Below the pieces are notes generated by a model. It did not search any database. It was not told where the DNA came from and saw only the letters and a list, made by a program, of their open reading frames with translations. A stretch of DNA of 53,524 nucleotides from Mannheimia haemolytica (lineage in GTDB: Bacteria > Pseudomonadota > Gammaproteobacteria > Enterobacterales > Pasteurellaceae): contig NZ_SMAC01000020.1 of NCBI RefSeq assembly GCF_004342115.1, forward strand, positions 1 through 53,524. The letters are read 5' to 3'. Positions within the stretch are counted from its first letter, which is position 1; each line of letters begins with the position of its first letter. A program made the translations under genes and the position numbers. This document shows, one piece after another, positions 1 to 9,867 of this stretch.

Positions 1-138
1 TCAAAATTAAAAAAATATTTTTCAATCAAGTCAATCAACAAGTGCCCACACAGATTGTCTGATAAATTGTTAAAGAACAAAAAGAAACGACGCACCGAAT
101 TCAACTTTTAAATGTTCACAACAGTGCGTCGTTGTGTG
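1..138 (-). other. rRNA operon leader with boxA antiterminator
   Basis: Read on the minus strand, this is the leader of an rRNA operon whose 16S gene lies beyond the left edge. The antitermination boxA is TTCTTTAACAA at about 68-80, followed by the ATTTATCAGACAATCTGTGT block at about 48-67 that precedes 16S in enterics and Pasteurellaceae. No mature rRNA sequence is present. The start is inferred from the -10 box at 145-150. Confidence 0.8.
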
Positions 139-144
139 CTGCGT

Positions 145-173
145 ATTATAGGGAAAAACAAAAACAACGCAAG
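145..173 (-). promoter_or_regulatory. rrn promoter (-10 TATAAT, -35 CTTGCG)
   Basis: On the minus strand a perfect -10 TATAAT (145-150) lies 17 nt from CTTGCG (168-173), with a GC-containing discriminator after the -10, as in growth-rate-controlled rrn P1 promoters. It faces the boxA leader. The -35 overlaps a degenerate uptake signal (GCAAGCGGT at 169-177), so the two elements share bases. The rest of 1-344 holds one further single uptake signal near 280-290 and the frd terminator, and no gene. Confidence 0.75.
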
Positions 174-307
174 CGGTTTTTGTAAAAAATTTGAAAAAAG
201 ATCTTTTTTGCAGATATTTAATACAAAACGATCGTTTTATCGGCAAAATTTCTAATATTTGCAAATTTTCTTATAAATTCGACCGCTTGTTAGCATATTA
301 AAAATGA

Positions 308-339
308 AAAGACCATCTGCTTTATACAAGATGGTCTTT
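308..339 (-). terminator. frdABCD terminator
   Basis: An 11-bp perfect stem (AAAGACCATCT with AGATGGTCTTT) and a 10-nt loop lie just past the frdD stop. On the minus strand it runs into a T-rich tract, as expected for an intrinsic terminator of the frd operon. Confidence 0.85.
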
Positions 340-344
340 CTCAT

Positions 345-692
345 TTAAATCTGCACGACTGCGATGATTACTAGAATTGTGTATAAGATAGACAATCCGT
401 AGAAAATCACATTACCTGCTGGCGTGTGAACTTTCAGGTCGTGTAATCCATGATGGATACGGTGCATTCCTGCCCACATAGGGAAAATCGCTAATACCAT
501 AATAGCGAGCTTGCCGATCCAAGTATGGGCAAAGGAAATGATATTATCTGGTGATACTAACCCGAATGGCAGTAATAAACCGATAATAAAGATTACCACA
601 GGGAAAAATAATGCACTTACCATTCCCCCAGCACTAAAAAGCAACCATACCGGCGGTTCATTTGAACGTTTTGGGTTTTGATCAAGACTCAT
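345..692 (-). CDS. frdD: Fumarate reductase membrane anchor subunit D
   Basis: This 115-aa, very hydrophobic protein has about three membrane helices and matches the usual FrdD length (119 aa in E. coli). With FrdC it anchors the FrdAB catalytic dimer to the inner membrane and helps form the menaquinol site. The His-rich HRIHHGLHD segment in the C-terminal half is typical of FrdD. It is last in a tight frdABCD operon, 13 nt after frdC, and is followed by a strong terminator. Fumarate reductase is the terminal step of anaerobic fumarate respiration and a route to succinate in Pasteurellaceae. Confidence 0.95.
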   Translation of the reverse strand: MSLDQNPKRSNEPPVWLLFSAGGMVSALFFPVVIFIIGLLLPFGLVSPDNIISFAHTWIGKLAIMVLAIFPMWAGMHRIHHGLHDLKVHTPAGNVIFYGLSILYTILVIIAVVQI

Positions 693-705
693 TTTCTTCC
701 CCTTC

Positions 706-1098
706 TTAAATATAAACCAAGATTAATGCAATTACGCTAATTACGCCTGTTGCTGCCCAAAGAATATTTCTTCCAACCGAGACTGGTAAGTGTTTACCTT
801 TAACCATCACGGACATGACGGCAGGTGTCATCACAAAAAGTGTTGCCGCATGATATAACATTGCTGCCAATGAAATTATGTTTAGGATAACAACTAACGG
901 ATTTTGTAAGAAATCCACAAAATCGGTAGCAAATGTTCCTTTACTTAACGCAACTGCTCCATAAAATAATACAATGCAGAACCAAACAGTTGGAAGACAG
1001 GTAGCTTCACGCACCATATACATTTTATAGAAGTCGAGTTTTTTCCACCAGCTGGCTTTCATTCCCCTTACATAAGGTCTACGTTTTGTTGCTGACAT
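706..1098 (-). CDS. frdC: Fumarate reductase membrane anchor subunit C
   Basis: This 130-aa integral membrane protein has three predicted helices and the same length as E. coli FrdC. The conserved VREAT segment carries Glu31, matching the E. coli FrdC glutamate (E29) implicated in menaquinol oxidation. It pairs with FrdD to hold FrdAB on the cytoplasmic face. It sits between frdB (9-nt gap) and frdD (13-nt gap) on the same strand, so co-translation within the frd operon is expected. Confidence 0.95.
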   Translation of the reverse strand: MSATKRRPYVRGMKASWWKKLDFYKMYMVREATCLPTVWFCIVLFYGAVALSKGTFATDFVDFLQNPLVVILNIISLAAMLYHAATLFVMTPAVMSVMVKGKHLPVSVGRNILWAATGVISVIALILVYI

Positions 1099-1107
1099 TT
1101 CTTCCTC

Positions 1108-1839
1108 CTATCTCGGTTTGATCATTGAGATAACATAATCTTTCGCACTTTCAAGTTTACCTTGGTTTACAGCCGAAGCAGGGCCGACGTGTTTCGGACA
1201 GACTTCCGAGCAGTAACCCACGAAAGTACAGCTCCAAACACCGTTTTTGCTGCTGAGTAGCTTCATACGCTCTTCACGACCATTATCACGGTTATCCAAG
1301 TTATAGCGGTGAGCCAATGTAATCGCAGCAGGTCCGATAAATTCAGGGTTCAAACCAAATTGTGGGCAAGCCGCATAACATAAACCGCAGTTGATACACA
1401 TTGAGAATTGACGATATTTCTCTAATTGTGCCGGCGTTTGTTTAGTACGCTGTCCTTCCGGTGCTTTATTATCAATAATATAAGGTTTAATTGCCTCGAT
1501 GCTATCAATAAAGTGGCTTAAATCCACTACTAAGTCACGCTCAATCGGGAAGTTCGCCAGCGGCTCAATTCGCATAAAACCGCTGTAATCACGCAGGAAT
1601 GTTTTACAAGCTAACTTCGGCTTACCGTTTACCATCATTCCGCAAGAACCACAAATCGCCATACGGCAAGACCAGCGATAAGAAAGTTCCGGTTCTAATT
1701 CGTCTTTAATGAAGCCCAATGCATCTAAAAGTGAAGTTTGGCTGTCATACGGCACTTCATATCTGTCTAAATGTGGCTCGCTATCTGATTCAGGGTTGTA
1801 GCGTAGCACTTCGATGGTCATTTTATCTAAATTTGCCAT
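1108..1839 (-). CDS. frdB: Fumarate reductase iron-sulfur subunit
   Basis: This 243-aa electron-transfer subunit passes electrons from menaquinol at FrdCD to the FAD of FrdA. All cluster ligands are visible: Cys58, 63, 66 and 78 for the [2Fe-2S] centre in an N-terminal ferredoxin-like fold, Cys148, 151 and 154 for [4Fe-4S], and Cys158, 204 and 210 with Cys214 for the remaining sites. Spacing matches E. coli FrdB almost residue for residue. It lies 15 nt downstream of frdA in the frdABCD operon. The sequence looks intact and functional. Confidence 0.97.
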   Translation of the reverse strand: MANLDKMTIEVLRYNPESDSEPHLDRYEVPYDSQTSLLDALGFIKDELEPELSYRWSCRMAICGSCGMMVNGKPKLACKTFLRDYSGFMRIEPLANFPIERDLVVDLSHFIDSIEAIKPYIIDNKAPEGQRTKQTPAQLEKYRQFSMCINCGLCYAACPQFGLNPEFIGPAAITLAHRYNLDNRDNGREERMKLLSSKNGVWSCTFVGYCSEVCPKHVGPASAVNQGKLESAKDYVISMIKPR

Positions 1840-1854
1840 TTTACTACTCCTTCT

Positions 1855-3657
1855 CTATTGTTGTGCTTGAGCTTCTGCTGCTTTTTTGACTTTTTCTTGG
1901 GCTTCAGCCTCTGCACCATACACACGTTTAGCCGGTTGTGATTTAGTGATTTTCACATCGCTGTATTTAATCGTCGGTGTACCCTCTGCATTGTAGTACG
2001 CTTGTGTGTGTTTTAAGTAGTTCACATCATCACGCTCAACATAGTCTAAACGTTGGTGAGCCCCACGAGATTCTTTACGCTCTACCGCAGAGCAAGCAAT
2101 GGATTGAGCCACATCTAAAATGAAGCCTAATTCAATTTTGTAGAGTAAATCAGTGTTAAACACACTTGATTTATCTTTTACGCTGATGTTTTTATAACGC
2201 TCTTTTAGCTCTTGGATTTTGTTTACAGTCGCTTCCATACTTTCTTGGGTACGGTAAATACCACAACCTTCTTCCATCGCATCACCCATTTGGTTACGGA
2301 TATCCGACCAAGATTCATTACCCTCTTGGTTCGCTAATGCGTGCAAGCGAGCCACCACATCTTTTGCTTGTGCATCAATTTGTGGCTGGTTGCGAGCAGT
2401 CACTTCTAACGCACGGCGAGCCGCATTTTCACCGGCAACTTTACCGAACACCACAAGCTCTGCTAATGAGTTAGAACCCAAACGGTTCGCACCGTGCAAG
2501 CCTGATGAAGCACATTCACCTACTGCGAATAAGCCTTTAATTGAGGTTTCCGCATTCATATCCACTTCAATACCACCCATCGTGTAGTGAACCACCGGGC
2601 GAACAGGAATCGGCGCTTTAGCCGGATCGACCCCTTCATAGGCTTTCGCTAATTCACAAATAAACGGTAAACGCTCAAGTAAATATTTTTCACCTAAATG
2701 GCGTAAATCTAAGTGAACTACGTCCACGCCTTTTGCGGTTTTTAAGGTGTTCCCTTTACGCCATTCTTGCCAGAATGCTTGTGAAACCTTATCACGAGGG
2801 CCTAATTCCATATATTTGTTTTCCGGTTTGCCGATTGGTGTTTCCGGTCCTAAACCATAATCTTGCAGGTAACGGTAGCCATCTTTATTAACTAAAATAC
2901 CACCTTCACCACGACAACCTTCTGTCATCAAAATACCGGTATTTGGCAAACCTGTTGGGTGATATTGTACGAACTCCATATCACGCAAAGCCACACCGTG
3001 ACGATACACCATTGATAAACCGTCGCCGGTTACAATACCGCCGTTAGTGTTAAAGCGATAAGTACGGCAGCCGCCACCGGTTGCAATCACAACTGCATTT
3101 GCATTGATTTGAACAAGTGTGCCTTCCATCATATTCATTGCCACACAACCACGAGCTTCACCGTTGTCGGTGAGAATATCCAGCACAAAATGCTCATCAA
3201 AACGCACAATATTCGGATATTTAATCGAAGTTTGGAACAAAGTATGCAAAATGTGGAAACCGGTTTTATCCGCCGCAAACCAAGTACGCTCAATTTTCAT
3301 TCCTCCAAAACGGCGAACATTCACTTCACCGTCTTCACGACGACTCCAAGGGCAACCCCAGCGTTCTAATTGTGTCATTTCAATCGGCGAATGCTCTACA
3401 AAATACTCCACAATATCTTGCTCACATAACCAGTCACCACCACCGACGGTATCATTAAAGTGATTGTCGAAAGAGTCGGTATCTTTAATTACCGCCGCTG
3501 AACCACCTTCTGCTGCAACCGTATGGCTACGCATTGGGTAAACTTTTGAAATTAAAGCAATTTTTAGATTTGGATTTGCTTCAGCCGCCGCAATAGCAGC
3601 ACGCAAGCCACCACCACCGGCACCTATAATCGCGACATCAAAATTAACACTTTGCAT
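1855..3657 (-). CDS. frdA: Fumarate reductase flavoprotein subunit
   Basis: This 600-aa catalytic subunit reduces fumarate to succinate. It has an N-terminal dinucleotide-binding GAGGGG motif (residues 12-17), the covalent FAD attachment histidine at position 45 within RSHTVAAEGG, and the family segment around HPTGLPNTG. Length equals E. coli FrdA (602 aa). It is first in frdABCD and diverges from epmA, the same divergent pairing as in E. coli. A candidate FNR-type site lies upstream at 3773-3786, consistent with anaerobic induction, though that regulation is inferred. The C-terminus is slightly Ala/Gln/Lys-rich. Confidence 0.97.
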   Translation of the reverse strand: MQSVNFDVAIIGAGGGGLRAAIAAAEANPNLKIALISKVYPMRSHTVAAEGGSAAVIKDTDSFDNHFNDTVGGGDWLCEQDIVEYFVEHSPIEMTQLERWGCPWSRREDGEVNVRRFGGMKIERTWFAADKTGFHILHTLFQTSIKYPNIVRFDEHFVLDILTDNGEARGCVAMNMMEGTLVQINANAVVIATGGGCRTYRFNTNGGIVTGDGLSMVYRHGVALRDMEFVQYHPTGLPNTGILMTEGCRGEGGILVNKDGYRYLQDYGLGPETPIGKPENKYMELGPRDKVSQAFWQEWRKGNTLKTAKGVDVVHLDLRHLGEKYLLERLPFICELAKAYEGVDPAKAPIPVRPVVHYTMGGIEVDMNAETSIKGLFAVGECASSGLHGANRLGSNSLAELVVFGKVAGENAARRALEVTARNQPQIDAQAKDVVARLHALANQEGNESWSDIRNQMGDAMEEGCGIYRTQESMEATVNKIQELKERYKNISVKDKSSVFNTDLLYKIELGFILDVAQSIACSAVERKESRGAHQRLDYVERDDVNYLKHTQAYYNAEGTPTIKYSDVKITKSQPAKRVYGAEAEAQEKVKKAAEAQAQQ

Positions 3658-3772
3658 AATGCACTCCGAAAGTTAAATAACTTAATTCATTAAAAAGTAA
3701 TCATATTGTGCCACTATTTGAGCAATGAGATAACCTATTTTTACAAATTTGTAACATAAAAAATGTAATTTT

Positions 3773-3786
3773 GTGATCTACCTCAA
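3773..3786. promoter_or_regulatory. Candidate FNR-type site between frdA and epmA
   Basis: GTGAT-CTAC-CTCAA resembles the FNR dyad TTGAT-N4-ATCAA with two mismatches, about 115 bp upstream of the frdA start. The 331-bp frdA-epmA gap (3658-3988) otherwise shows AT-rich sequence and one uptake signal (TCAAGCGGTCA) just before epmA. No gene or RNA is apparent in it. The CRP consensus is an alternative reading of the same bases. Confidence 0.4.
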
Positions 3787-3988
3787 AAAAGGTAATAAAG
3801 CTTATAAAGGTATTGAGAATGGCTCTTAATTGGACAGTGATAGAAAGAAAATTTCTAATGTTTAAAATGAGAAAATTTAATTTGTTGCAAAAAAGTTAAA
3901 ACCCTCTCTTTATTTTTCTTGATCGGTAACTAGGGCAACTCACTTTTTTAGGCTAAAATAGCCTCACATTTTCAAGCGGTCATTTTTT

Positions 3989-4972
3989 ATGAACAATTTA
4001 CAACTCGATAATATTGATTGGCAACCAACAGCCTCTATTCCTCACCTGATCCAACGTTCAAAAATCATTACGGAAATCCGCAAGTTCTTTACCGATCGAG
4101 GGCTTTTAGAGGTAGAAACCCCGATTTTAAGCGAATTTTCGGTGACAGACGTTCATCTTTCGACTTTCAATACGCAGTTTCAATCGCCTTTTTCCCCTGA
4201 GGCGAAAACACTCCATCTGATGACCAGCCCGGAATATCATATGAAGCGACTACTTGCTGCTGGGAGTGGACCGATTTTCCAACTGTGTAAAGTATTTCGC
4301 AACGAGGAAGCCGGTAAGCGACACAACCCTGAATTTACGATGCTGGAGTGGTATCGCCCGCATTTTGATATGTATCGCTTAATCAATGAAGTGGATGATT
4401 TACTGCAACAAATTTTGGACTGCGAACCGGCAGAATCATTCAGCTATCAATTTGTGTTCCAAACCTATGTCGGATTAGATCCGCTTTCTGCCACCAAAGC
4501 ACAACTTGTGGAAAAAGCCCGAAAACACGGCTTGCAATGTGATGATGATGAACAGCGTGACACCTTGTTACAATTTTTATTCAGCGAGGTTGTCGAAGCC
4601 AATATCGGGCAAGAAAGACCAACTGCCGTTTATCATTTCCCTTCCACCCAAGCGGCATTAGCTCAAATTAGCTCGGAAGATCACCGTGTTGCCGAACGTT
4701 TTGAGTTTTACTACAAAGGCTTGGAACTCTGTAACGGCTTCCACGAATTAGACGATGCTGATGAGCAAATTCATCGCTTCGAGCAAGATAATCTGCAACG
4801 TGAAAAAATGGGGCTGGAGCCACAGCAACTAGATGTGCGTTTTCTTGCCGCACTCAAAGCGGGTTTTCCAAACTGCTCAGGTGTCGCCCTTGGGGTTGAT
4901 AGGCTGTTAATGCTGGCAATGGATGCGGAAAAAATTGAAGAGGTTATTTCTTTCGGCATTGAAAAAGCCTAA
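3989..4972 (+). CDS. epmA: Elongation factor P--(R)-beta-lysine ligase
   Basis: This 327-aa class II lysyl-tRNA-synthetase-like protein (325 aa in E. coli) lacks the anticodon-binding domain. It activates (R)-beta-lysine and attaches it to the conserved lysine of EF-P, which relieves ribosome stalling at polyproline. Class II motif 2 ([20 protein letters not shown]) and motif 3 ([12 protein letters not shown] near the C-terminus) are present. It is divergent from frdA, as in E. coli. The start follows an uptake signal and lacks a strong Shine-Dalgarno, but the N-terminus aligns with the family. Confidence 0.95.
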   Translation: MNNLQLDNIDWQPTASIPHLIQRSKIITEIRKFFTDRGLLEVETPILSEFSVTDVHLSTFNTQFQSPFSPEAKTLHLMTSPEYHMKRLLAAGSGPIFQLCKVFRNEEAGKRHNPEFTMLEWYRPHFDMYRLINEVDDLLQQILDCEPAESFSYQFVFQTYVGLDPLSATKAQLVEKARKHGLQCDDDEQRDTLLQFLFSEVVEANIGQERPTAVYHFPSTQAALAQISSEDHRVAERFEFYYKGLELCNGFHELDDADEQIHRFEQDNLQREKMGLEPQQLDVRFLAALKAGFPNCSGVALGVDRLLMLAMDAEKIEEVISFGIEKA

Positions 4973-5053
4973 TTTTTTATGCCGTTTTGTGATTTGCAAT
5001 TTGCAAAAAAATCGACAAATATGACCGCTTGTACACTCGTTTAGGAAAGCAAA

Positions 5054-5944
5054 ATGAATATTTCAGGCAAATTACAGGGTTGGCACTATGCCCTACTGTG
5101 CTACTTAACTTGGGGAACCTTTCCGATTTATTGGTATCCGATCAACCAATCGGGAATGCCTGCCGAGCAAATTTTGGCTCAACGGGTGCTTTGGGCTGCC
5201 CTATTTGCTGTGTTTCTGCTGCTGATTTTCCAACAAGGGCGAGCGGTTATTAATGCCTTTAAACAGCCAAAGGTACTCGGGCTGTTCGTGCTTTCTTCTT
5301 TTATGATTGGCGTGAACTGGCTGGTTTACTTATGGGCAATCGTCAATGAGCATATTTTAGATGCCAGTCTAGGTTATTTTATCAACCCCATTTTCAACGT
5401 GTTTGTCGGTAGGCTTATTCTAAAAGAGCAACTGAATAAAGCCCAATTATTGGCTCTGCTGTTTGCAATTAGCGGCATTTTATGGCTTGCTATTCCTGCC
5501 GGACAAATTCCGTGGGTCGCATTGATTCTAGCCGCCAGTTTCTGTATTTACGGGCTGATTCGTAAACTTGCCCCAATGGAACCTTTGTCTGGTTTGGCGT
5601 TAGAAACTTTGCTGATGTCGCCTTTTGCCATCACCTATCTCTGCTTTTGTTACCACCAAAACATTTTGGTATTCAGTGAACTCAATCCTTTACAAATGGC
5701 AGTGCTACTCTGCTCCGGCATTGCCACTACCTTACCATTGCTATGGTTTGCAATGGGTGCAAGACGCATTTCAATGTCGCTACTCGGTATGCTGCAATAT
5801 ATTTCACCTACCCTGCAATTTTTATGCGGTGTGCTGATTTTTAATGAGACACTTTCCGCCGAACGTGCTGTAGGCTACATTCTGGTTTGGATTGGGGTGG
5901 GGGTTTTCTTATTGGGTATGAAAAAAGCTGGTGTCAAACGCTAA
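5054..5944 (+). CDS. rarD: RarD-type EamA/DMT permease
   Basis: This 296-aa inner-membrane protein has about ten hydrophobic helices in two EamA repeats. The N-terminal segment GWHYALLCYLTWGTFPIYWY and the internal NWLVYLWAIVNEHILDASLG are characteristic of the RarD subfamily of drug/metabolite transporters. The substrate is not established; RarD is named for chloramphenicol sensitivity in older work. It follows epmA on the same strand after an 81-nt gap containing an uptake signal (reverse orientation, near 5023-5032). Confidence 0.88.
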   Translation: MNISGKLQGWHYALLCYLTWGTFPIYWYPINQSGMPAEQILAQRVLWAALFAVFLLLIFQQGRAVINAFKQPKVLGLFVLSSFMIGVNWLVYLWAIVNEHILDASLGYFINPIFNVFVGRLILKEQLNKAQLLALLFAISGILWLAIPAGQIPWVALILAASFCIYGLIRKLAPMEPLSGLALETLLMSPFAITYLCFCYHQNILVFSELNPLQMAVLLCSGIATTLPLLWFAMGARRISMSLLGMLQYISPTLQFLCGVLIFNETLSAERAVGYILVWIGVGVFLLGMKKAGVKR

Positions 5945-5954
5945 AAATAAAACG

Positions 5955-7133
5955 TTAAATATTTCGTTTTGGTAGCCCTAATGCAGCAAAACCAAGTAGT
6001 GGCAAATAGGCACAGGCTTTAAAAATACTCTCCAAGCCATATTCATCCGCCAAAAAACCCAATACGGCGGCACTTAAGCCGCCAATACCAAACATTAAAC
6101 CGAACATTGTGCCGGAAATCAGCCCTACTCTGCCTGATACGGCTTCTTGAGCATAAACCACCATAGCGGAGAACGCTGATGACATAATAAAACCGGCAAA
6201 AATCGCACACACAATCGTCCAAAAGAGATCTGCGTGAAGCAACAACAAAGCAAAAGGTGCCATACCTAAGAAAGAGAACCAAATCACCGCATTTCGTCCA
6301 ATCTTATCGCCAATCGGCCCGCCGACAAAAGTGCCTAAAGCAACTACACCTAAAAAGGTAAATAGAGAGAGCTGTGCCATTGCTATATTGAGTTGGAATT
6401 TTTCCATTAAATAAAAGGTGAAATAGTTACTGAGGCTCGCAATATAAATAAATTTCGCTAACATCAATAAAGCGATAATTAATAATGCTCTGGCTAATAA
6501 TTTACCGTGTAAGCGTTGTTGAATATGGTTTGGTGAAATAATGAGCGGTTTGGCTTCATATTTCACCCAACGGCTTACTTTATATAAAACCCATCATAAT
6601 GCCAATAATACAAATGCAACAACCCAAATCACCGCACTTTGCCCTAACGGCACAATAAATAATGCAACTAAGAGCGGACCTAACGCCGATCCACTGTTTC
6701 CACCTACTTGGAAAAGCGACTGAGCTGTACCAAATTTACCGCCCGATGCCATTCGAGCCACCCGAGAGGCTTCAGGGTGAAAAATGGCAGAGCCTATCCC
6801 CATTAACGCAGCGGCTATCAGTAACACGCCAAAATTCAGCGAAAAGGCAAGTAAAATCACGGAAAGAAGCGTAATCAGCATACTGACGGGCAATAAATTC
6901 GGTTTTGGGTATTTATCGGTATAAAGCCCAATACCCGGCTGAATAATAGATGCGGTAATTTGATAAATGAGTGAAATCATACCAATTTGAGCAAAACTCA
7001 GTTGGTAATTTTCTTTTAGCATTGGATAGATCGAAACCATTACTGCTTGAACTAAATCATTCAACAAATGAGAAAGGGAAATCAGCAGTAAAATGGGCAA
7101 AACCATTTTTTGAGCGTTATGTTGTGTGTGCAT
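5955..7133 (-). pseudogene. Fsr-like MFS efflux transporter, interrupted by in-frame TGA
   Basis: The gene encodes an MFS carrier of about 391 codons resembling the fosmidomycin-resistance protein Fsr (406 aa in E. coli). The N-terminal six-helix half (7133 to 6597) contains HLLNDLVQAV and GIGSAIFHPEASRVA, typical of Fsr. A TGA at 6594-6596 stops it after 179 codons. Downstream the same frame stays open for the second six-helix half, ending at 5955. A GTG at 6566 could only start a half transporter. No length change is needed to restore the protein, so the lesion is a single nonsense substitution. It converges on rarD with a 10-nt gap. Confidence 0.85.
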
Positions 7134-7324
7134 TCTTTATTCGTTTTTTATAAATGAAAAATATTCTACTCGCAAATAATGAATGTGCAAGCGGTCAAAT
7201 TTCCCGATTTTTTTACCAAACCCATTAGGTTGCAATATTATTACCAATACGTCTTAAATTTGTTATTTTTATATCTTTTTGCTATATTCAAGCCTCTAAC
7301 CATTCAAAAATAGAGGAAATAGCA

Positions 7325-9334
7325 TTGGATTTAATCAAAAAATTAAACACAGGAAGTACCTTTAGGATACCGATTTTCCTACCGAGTTTACTCTTTGTCA
7401 GCTTTGTTGCCGTTTTCTGTATCATCTTTCCACAGCAAGCACAAACCTCACTTGATACCATCAAAAATAGTCTCTTCCAACATTTTAGCTGGTTCTATAT
7501 TTTTGCAGGCTCTATCTTTTTCCTGTTTCTAATTTTTCTCTCTTTCAGCCGATTGGGTGATATTAAATTAGGGGCAGATACCGATGAGCCTGAATTTGGT
7601 TTTGGCTCTTGGATTGCGATGTTATTCGCCGCCGGAATGGGGATCGGGTTAATGTATTTTGGGGTAGCAGAACCTATTTTGCATTACCTTAAACCCGTCC
7701 AACAAAATTTAACTGAGCCGGAGCGTATGAAAGAAGCGATGATGACAACGTTCTATCATTGGGGTATTCACGCTTGGGCAATTTATGGTGTGATTGCCTT
7801 AGCTCTTGCTTATTTTGGCTTCAGATATAAGTTAGCACTCACTATTCGTTCCGGATTTTATCCCTTACTAAAACATCGTATTTCAGGCTTCTGGGGGCAT
7901 TTAATTGATATTATTGCCCTTTGTAGCACGATTTTCGGTTTAACGACTACACTTGGCTTTGGGGTGATGCAGGTCAGTGCTGGCTTTAACAATCTAGGTT
8001 TAATTGAACAGAGCAATTTTACTGTTCTTGCGATTATCGTAACAGTAGCAATGGCTCTTGCCGTGTTATCTGCCGTTTCGGGCGTAGGCAAAGGGGTTAA
8101 AATCTTAAGTGAAATCAATCTCACATTAGCCGGATTGCTACTTATTTTTGTGATAATCACCGGCCCAACTCTATTACTTTTCTCAAGCTTCACCGAAAAT
8201 TTAGGCTATTATTTTAGCTCGCTGCTTGAGATGAGTTTCCGTACCTTCGCTTATGAACCGGAACATCAAGGCTGGCTAAGCGGCTGGACGGTCCTTTATT
8301 GGGCATGGTGGGCATCTTGGGCGCCATTTGTTGGTTTGTTTATTGCCAAGATCTCTAAAGGCAGAACCATTCGTGAATTTATTTTAGGGGTGCTATTTGT
8401 TCCATCGCTGTTTAACATTTTATGGATGACCAGCTTCGGCAGCTCTGCCATTTGGTTCGAACAACAAACTGCCGGTGCTTTAGCTGAAGTCAGCGGCAAT
8501 ACCGAACAACTGTTATTTACCTTTTTTGAGCAATTACCGTTTGGCTCTATTGCCTCTTTCGTTGCCGTCATTGTTATCAGTATTTTCTTTATCACCTCTG
8601 CCGACTCGGGGATTTTTGTTCTCAACAGCATTGCTTCACAAGGCGAAGAAAATGCACCGAAATGGCAAAGCGTGCTTTGGGGAGCATTATTAGCCATCTT
8701 AGCGTTATCACTACTCTATTCGGGTGGCTTGGCTTCTCTGCAAACAATGACACTGATTATCGCCTTACCATTTACCTTCATTATGCTGATTCTCTGTATC
8801 GGCTTATGGAAAGGATTAATGGTAGATAACCAATACTTCAACAAAAAATTCTCGCAAGGTAGCCAACATTGGGCGGGTAAAGATTGGAAACAACGCTTGG
8901 AGAAAATCATCAACCCAAGCAATAAGCAAGATGTCCGTCACTTCTTTATTAAAGTTGCCAGACCGGCATTTTTAGAACTTATCGAGGAATTTGAAAGCTA
9001 TGGCTTAATCGCTAAAATGAATTTCACCAACGAACAAAACCCGAAATTAGAGTTTGAAGTGGTGAAAGAAAATTTACGCAATTTCATTTACGGCATTGAA
9101 AGTGTGCCACGGGAATTATCGGATTTGGTGGTAGGTGACGACAACCTACCGAACATTGAGCAAAATACCATTTACGAGCCGATTACTTATTTCTTAGACG
9201 GGCGGAAAGGTTATGATGTGCAATATATGACCAAAGAAGAGTTGATTGCCGACGTGCTGCAACAGTATGAACGCTTTATCAATTTAGCGATGGACAACTC
9301 GCACGACTTAATGACGGCTGATTTCAATCACTAA
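7325..9334 (+). CDS. BCCT-family choline/betaine transporter (BetT-like)
   Basis: This 669-aa secondary carrier of the betaine/choline/carnitine family is close to E. coli BetT (677 aa). Twelve membrane helices occupy roughly residues 15-510. The BCCT signature segment with WAWWASWAPFVGLFIAKISK lies mid-protein, and a long hydrophilic C-terminal domain of about 160 residues follows, as in osmotically regulated BetT. The start is TTG at 7325, chosen because GAGGAAA lies seven to eight bases upstream and no ATG is available before conserved sequence. No betA/betB genes are in the window, so uptake of a ready osmoprotectant or use of choline elsewhere both remain possible. Confidence 0.9.
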   Translation: MDLIKKLNTGSTFRIPIFLPSLLFVSFVAVFCIIFPQQAQTSLDTIKNSLFQHFSWFYIFAGSIFFLFLIFLSFSRLGDIKLGADTDEPEFGFGSWIAMLFAAGMGIGLMYFGVAEPILHYLKPVQQNLTEPERMKEAMMTTFYHWGIHAWAIYGVIALALAYFGFRYKLALTIRSGFYPLLKHRISGFWGHLIDIIALCSTIFGLTTTLGFGVMQVSAGFNNLGLIEQSNFTVLAIIVTVAMALAVLSAVSGVGKGVKILSEINLTLAGLLLIFVIITGPTLLLFSSFTENLGYYFSSLLEMSFRTFAYEPEHQGWLSGWTVLYWAWWASWAPFVGLFIAKISKGRTIREFILGVLFVPSLFNILWMTSFGSSAIWFEQQTAGALAEVSGNTEQLLFTFFEQLPFGSIASFVAVIVISIFFITSADSGIFVLNSIASQGEENAPKWQSVLWGALLAILALSLLYSGGLASLQTMTLIIALPFTFIMLILCIGLWKGLMVDNQYFNKKFSQGSQHWAGKDWKQRLEKIINPSNKQDVRHFFIKVARPAFLELIEEFESYGLIAKMNFTNEQNPKLEFEVVKENLRNFIYGIESVPRELSDLVVGDDNLPNIEQNTIYEPITYFLDGRKGYDVQYMTKEELIADVLQQYERFINLAMDNSHDLMTADFNH

Positions 9335-9339
9335 CCCCA

Positions 9340-9395
9340 CAAGCGGTGAGATTTTCGGAAAAATTTGCAAATTTCCAACAAAATCTCACCGCTTG
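9340..9395. terminator. Inverted uptake-signal pair between convergent genes
   Basis: AAGCGGTGAGATTTT (from 9341) pairs with AAAATCTCACCGCTT (to about 9395) across a 24-nt loop. Two Apl-type uptake cores face inward between the betT-like gene (+) and the methyltransferase gene (-), giving a stem that can terminate both. Confidence 0.75.
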
Positions 9396-9398
9396 CAT

Positions 9399-9866
9399 TT
9401 AAAGCCAACGCCTTACTTGGTTGCAATATTTGGCATAATGTGTGCCGAATTTTTGGGCTAAAATTTGCTCTTCCGGCTTGATTTGGAAATAGGTTATCAA
9501 CCATACAAACAGCGGTAAAACCAGCCACGCCAACATTGCCCCCAACCATAATGCCCACGCAATCAAACCTAACAGTAACGAAAGATACATTGGGTTTCGG
9601 CTTTTGCGGTAAATGCCCCAAGTGACCAATTTAGCGGTATGTTGTGGTCGAAAAGGACTGTATGTCGTTTTCGCTTGGTGTATGACCCAAAGTGCCGAGA
9701 CGGCAACCGCTCCGCCAATTATCGCCACAGCTAAACCGCTAAAAAATATGGCTGTATGCTGATAATTCGGCAAGCTCACCGGCACATATTGAGCTACCAG
9801 CCACATTAAAGCGGCACAAAGCAAGAACCAAGCCGGCGGCGGGATTTTCAGTTTTAATGATTTCAT
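9399..9866 (-). CDS. Isoprenylcysteine methyltransferase-like membrane protein
   Basis: This 155-aa protein has four to five membrane helices and the conserved C-terminal block of the PEMT/ICMT methyltransferase superfamily: GIYRKSRNPMYLSLLL followed by IKPEEQILAQKFG.HYAKY. Bacterial members are predicted S-adenosylmethionine-dependent membrane methyltransferases of unknown substrate. It begins one base after the murJ stop, so it is very likely co-transcribed and translationally coupled to murJ. It ends at an inverted uptake-signal terminator. Confidence 0.8.
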   Translation of the reverse strand: MKSLKLKIPPPAWFLLCAALMWLVAQYVPVSLPNYQHTAIFFSGLAVAIIGGAVAVSALWVIHQAKTTYSPFRPQHTAKLVTWGIYRKSRNPMYLSLLLGLIAWALWLGAMLAWLVLPLFVWLITYFQIKPEEQILAQKFGTHYAKYCNQVRRWL

Positions 9867-9867
9867 T

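Noticed and set aside
70-264. Small open frame (64 codons) on the minus strand at the left edge
   Set aside because: It lies over the rrn promoter and boxA leader and has no family resemblance.
5955-6566. Separate 203-aa membrane protein starting at GTG 6566
   Set aside because: It is the second half of the Fsr-like pump in the same frame as the first; no Shine-Dalgarno supports an independent start.
6594-6596. TGA as selenocysteine
   Set aside because: No SECIS-like hairpin is evident and MFS carriers do not use selenocysteine; a nonsense change is simpler.
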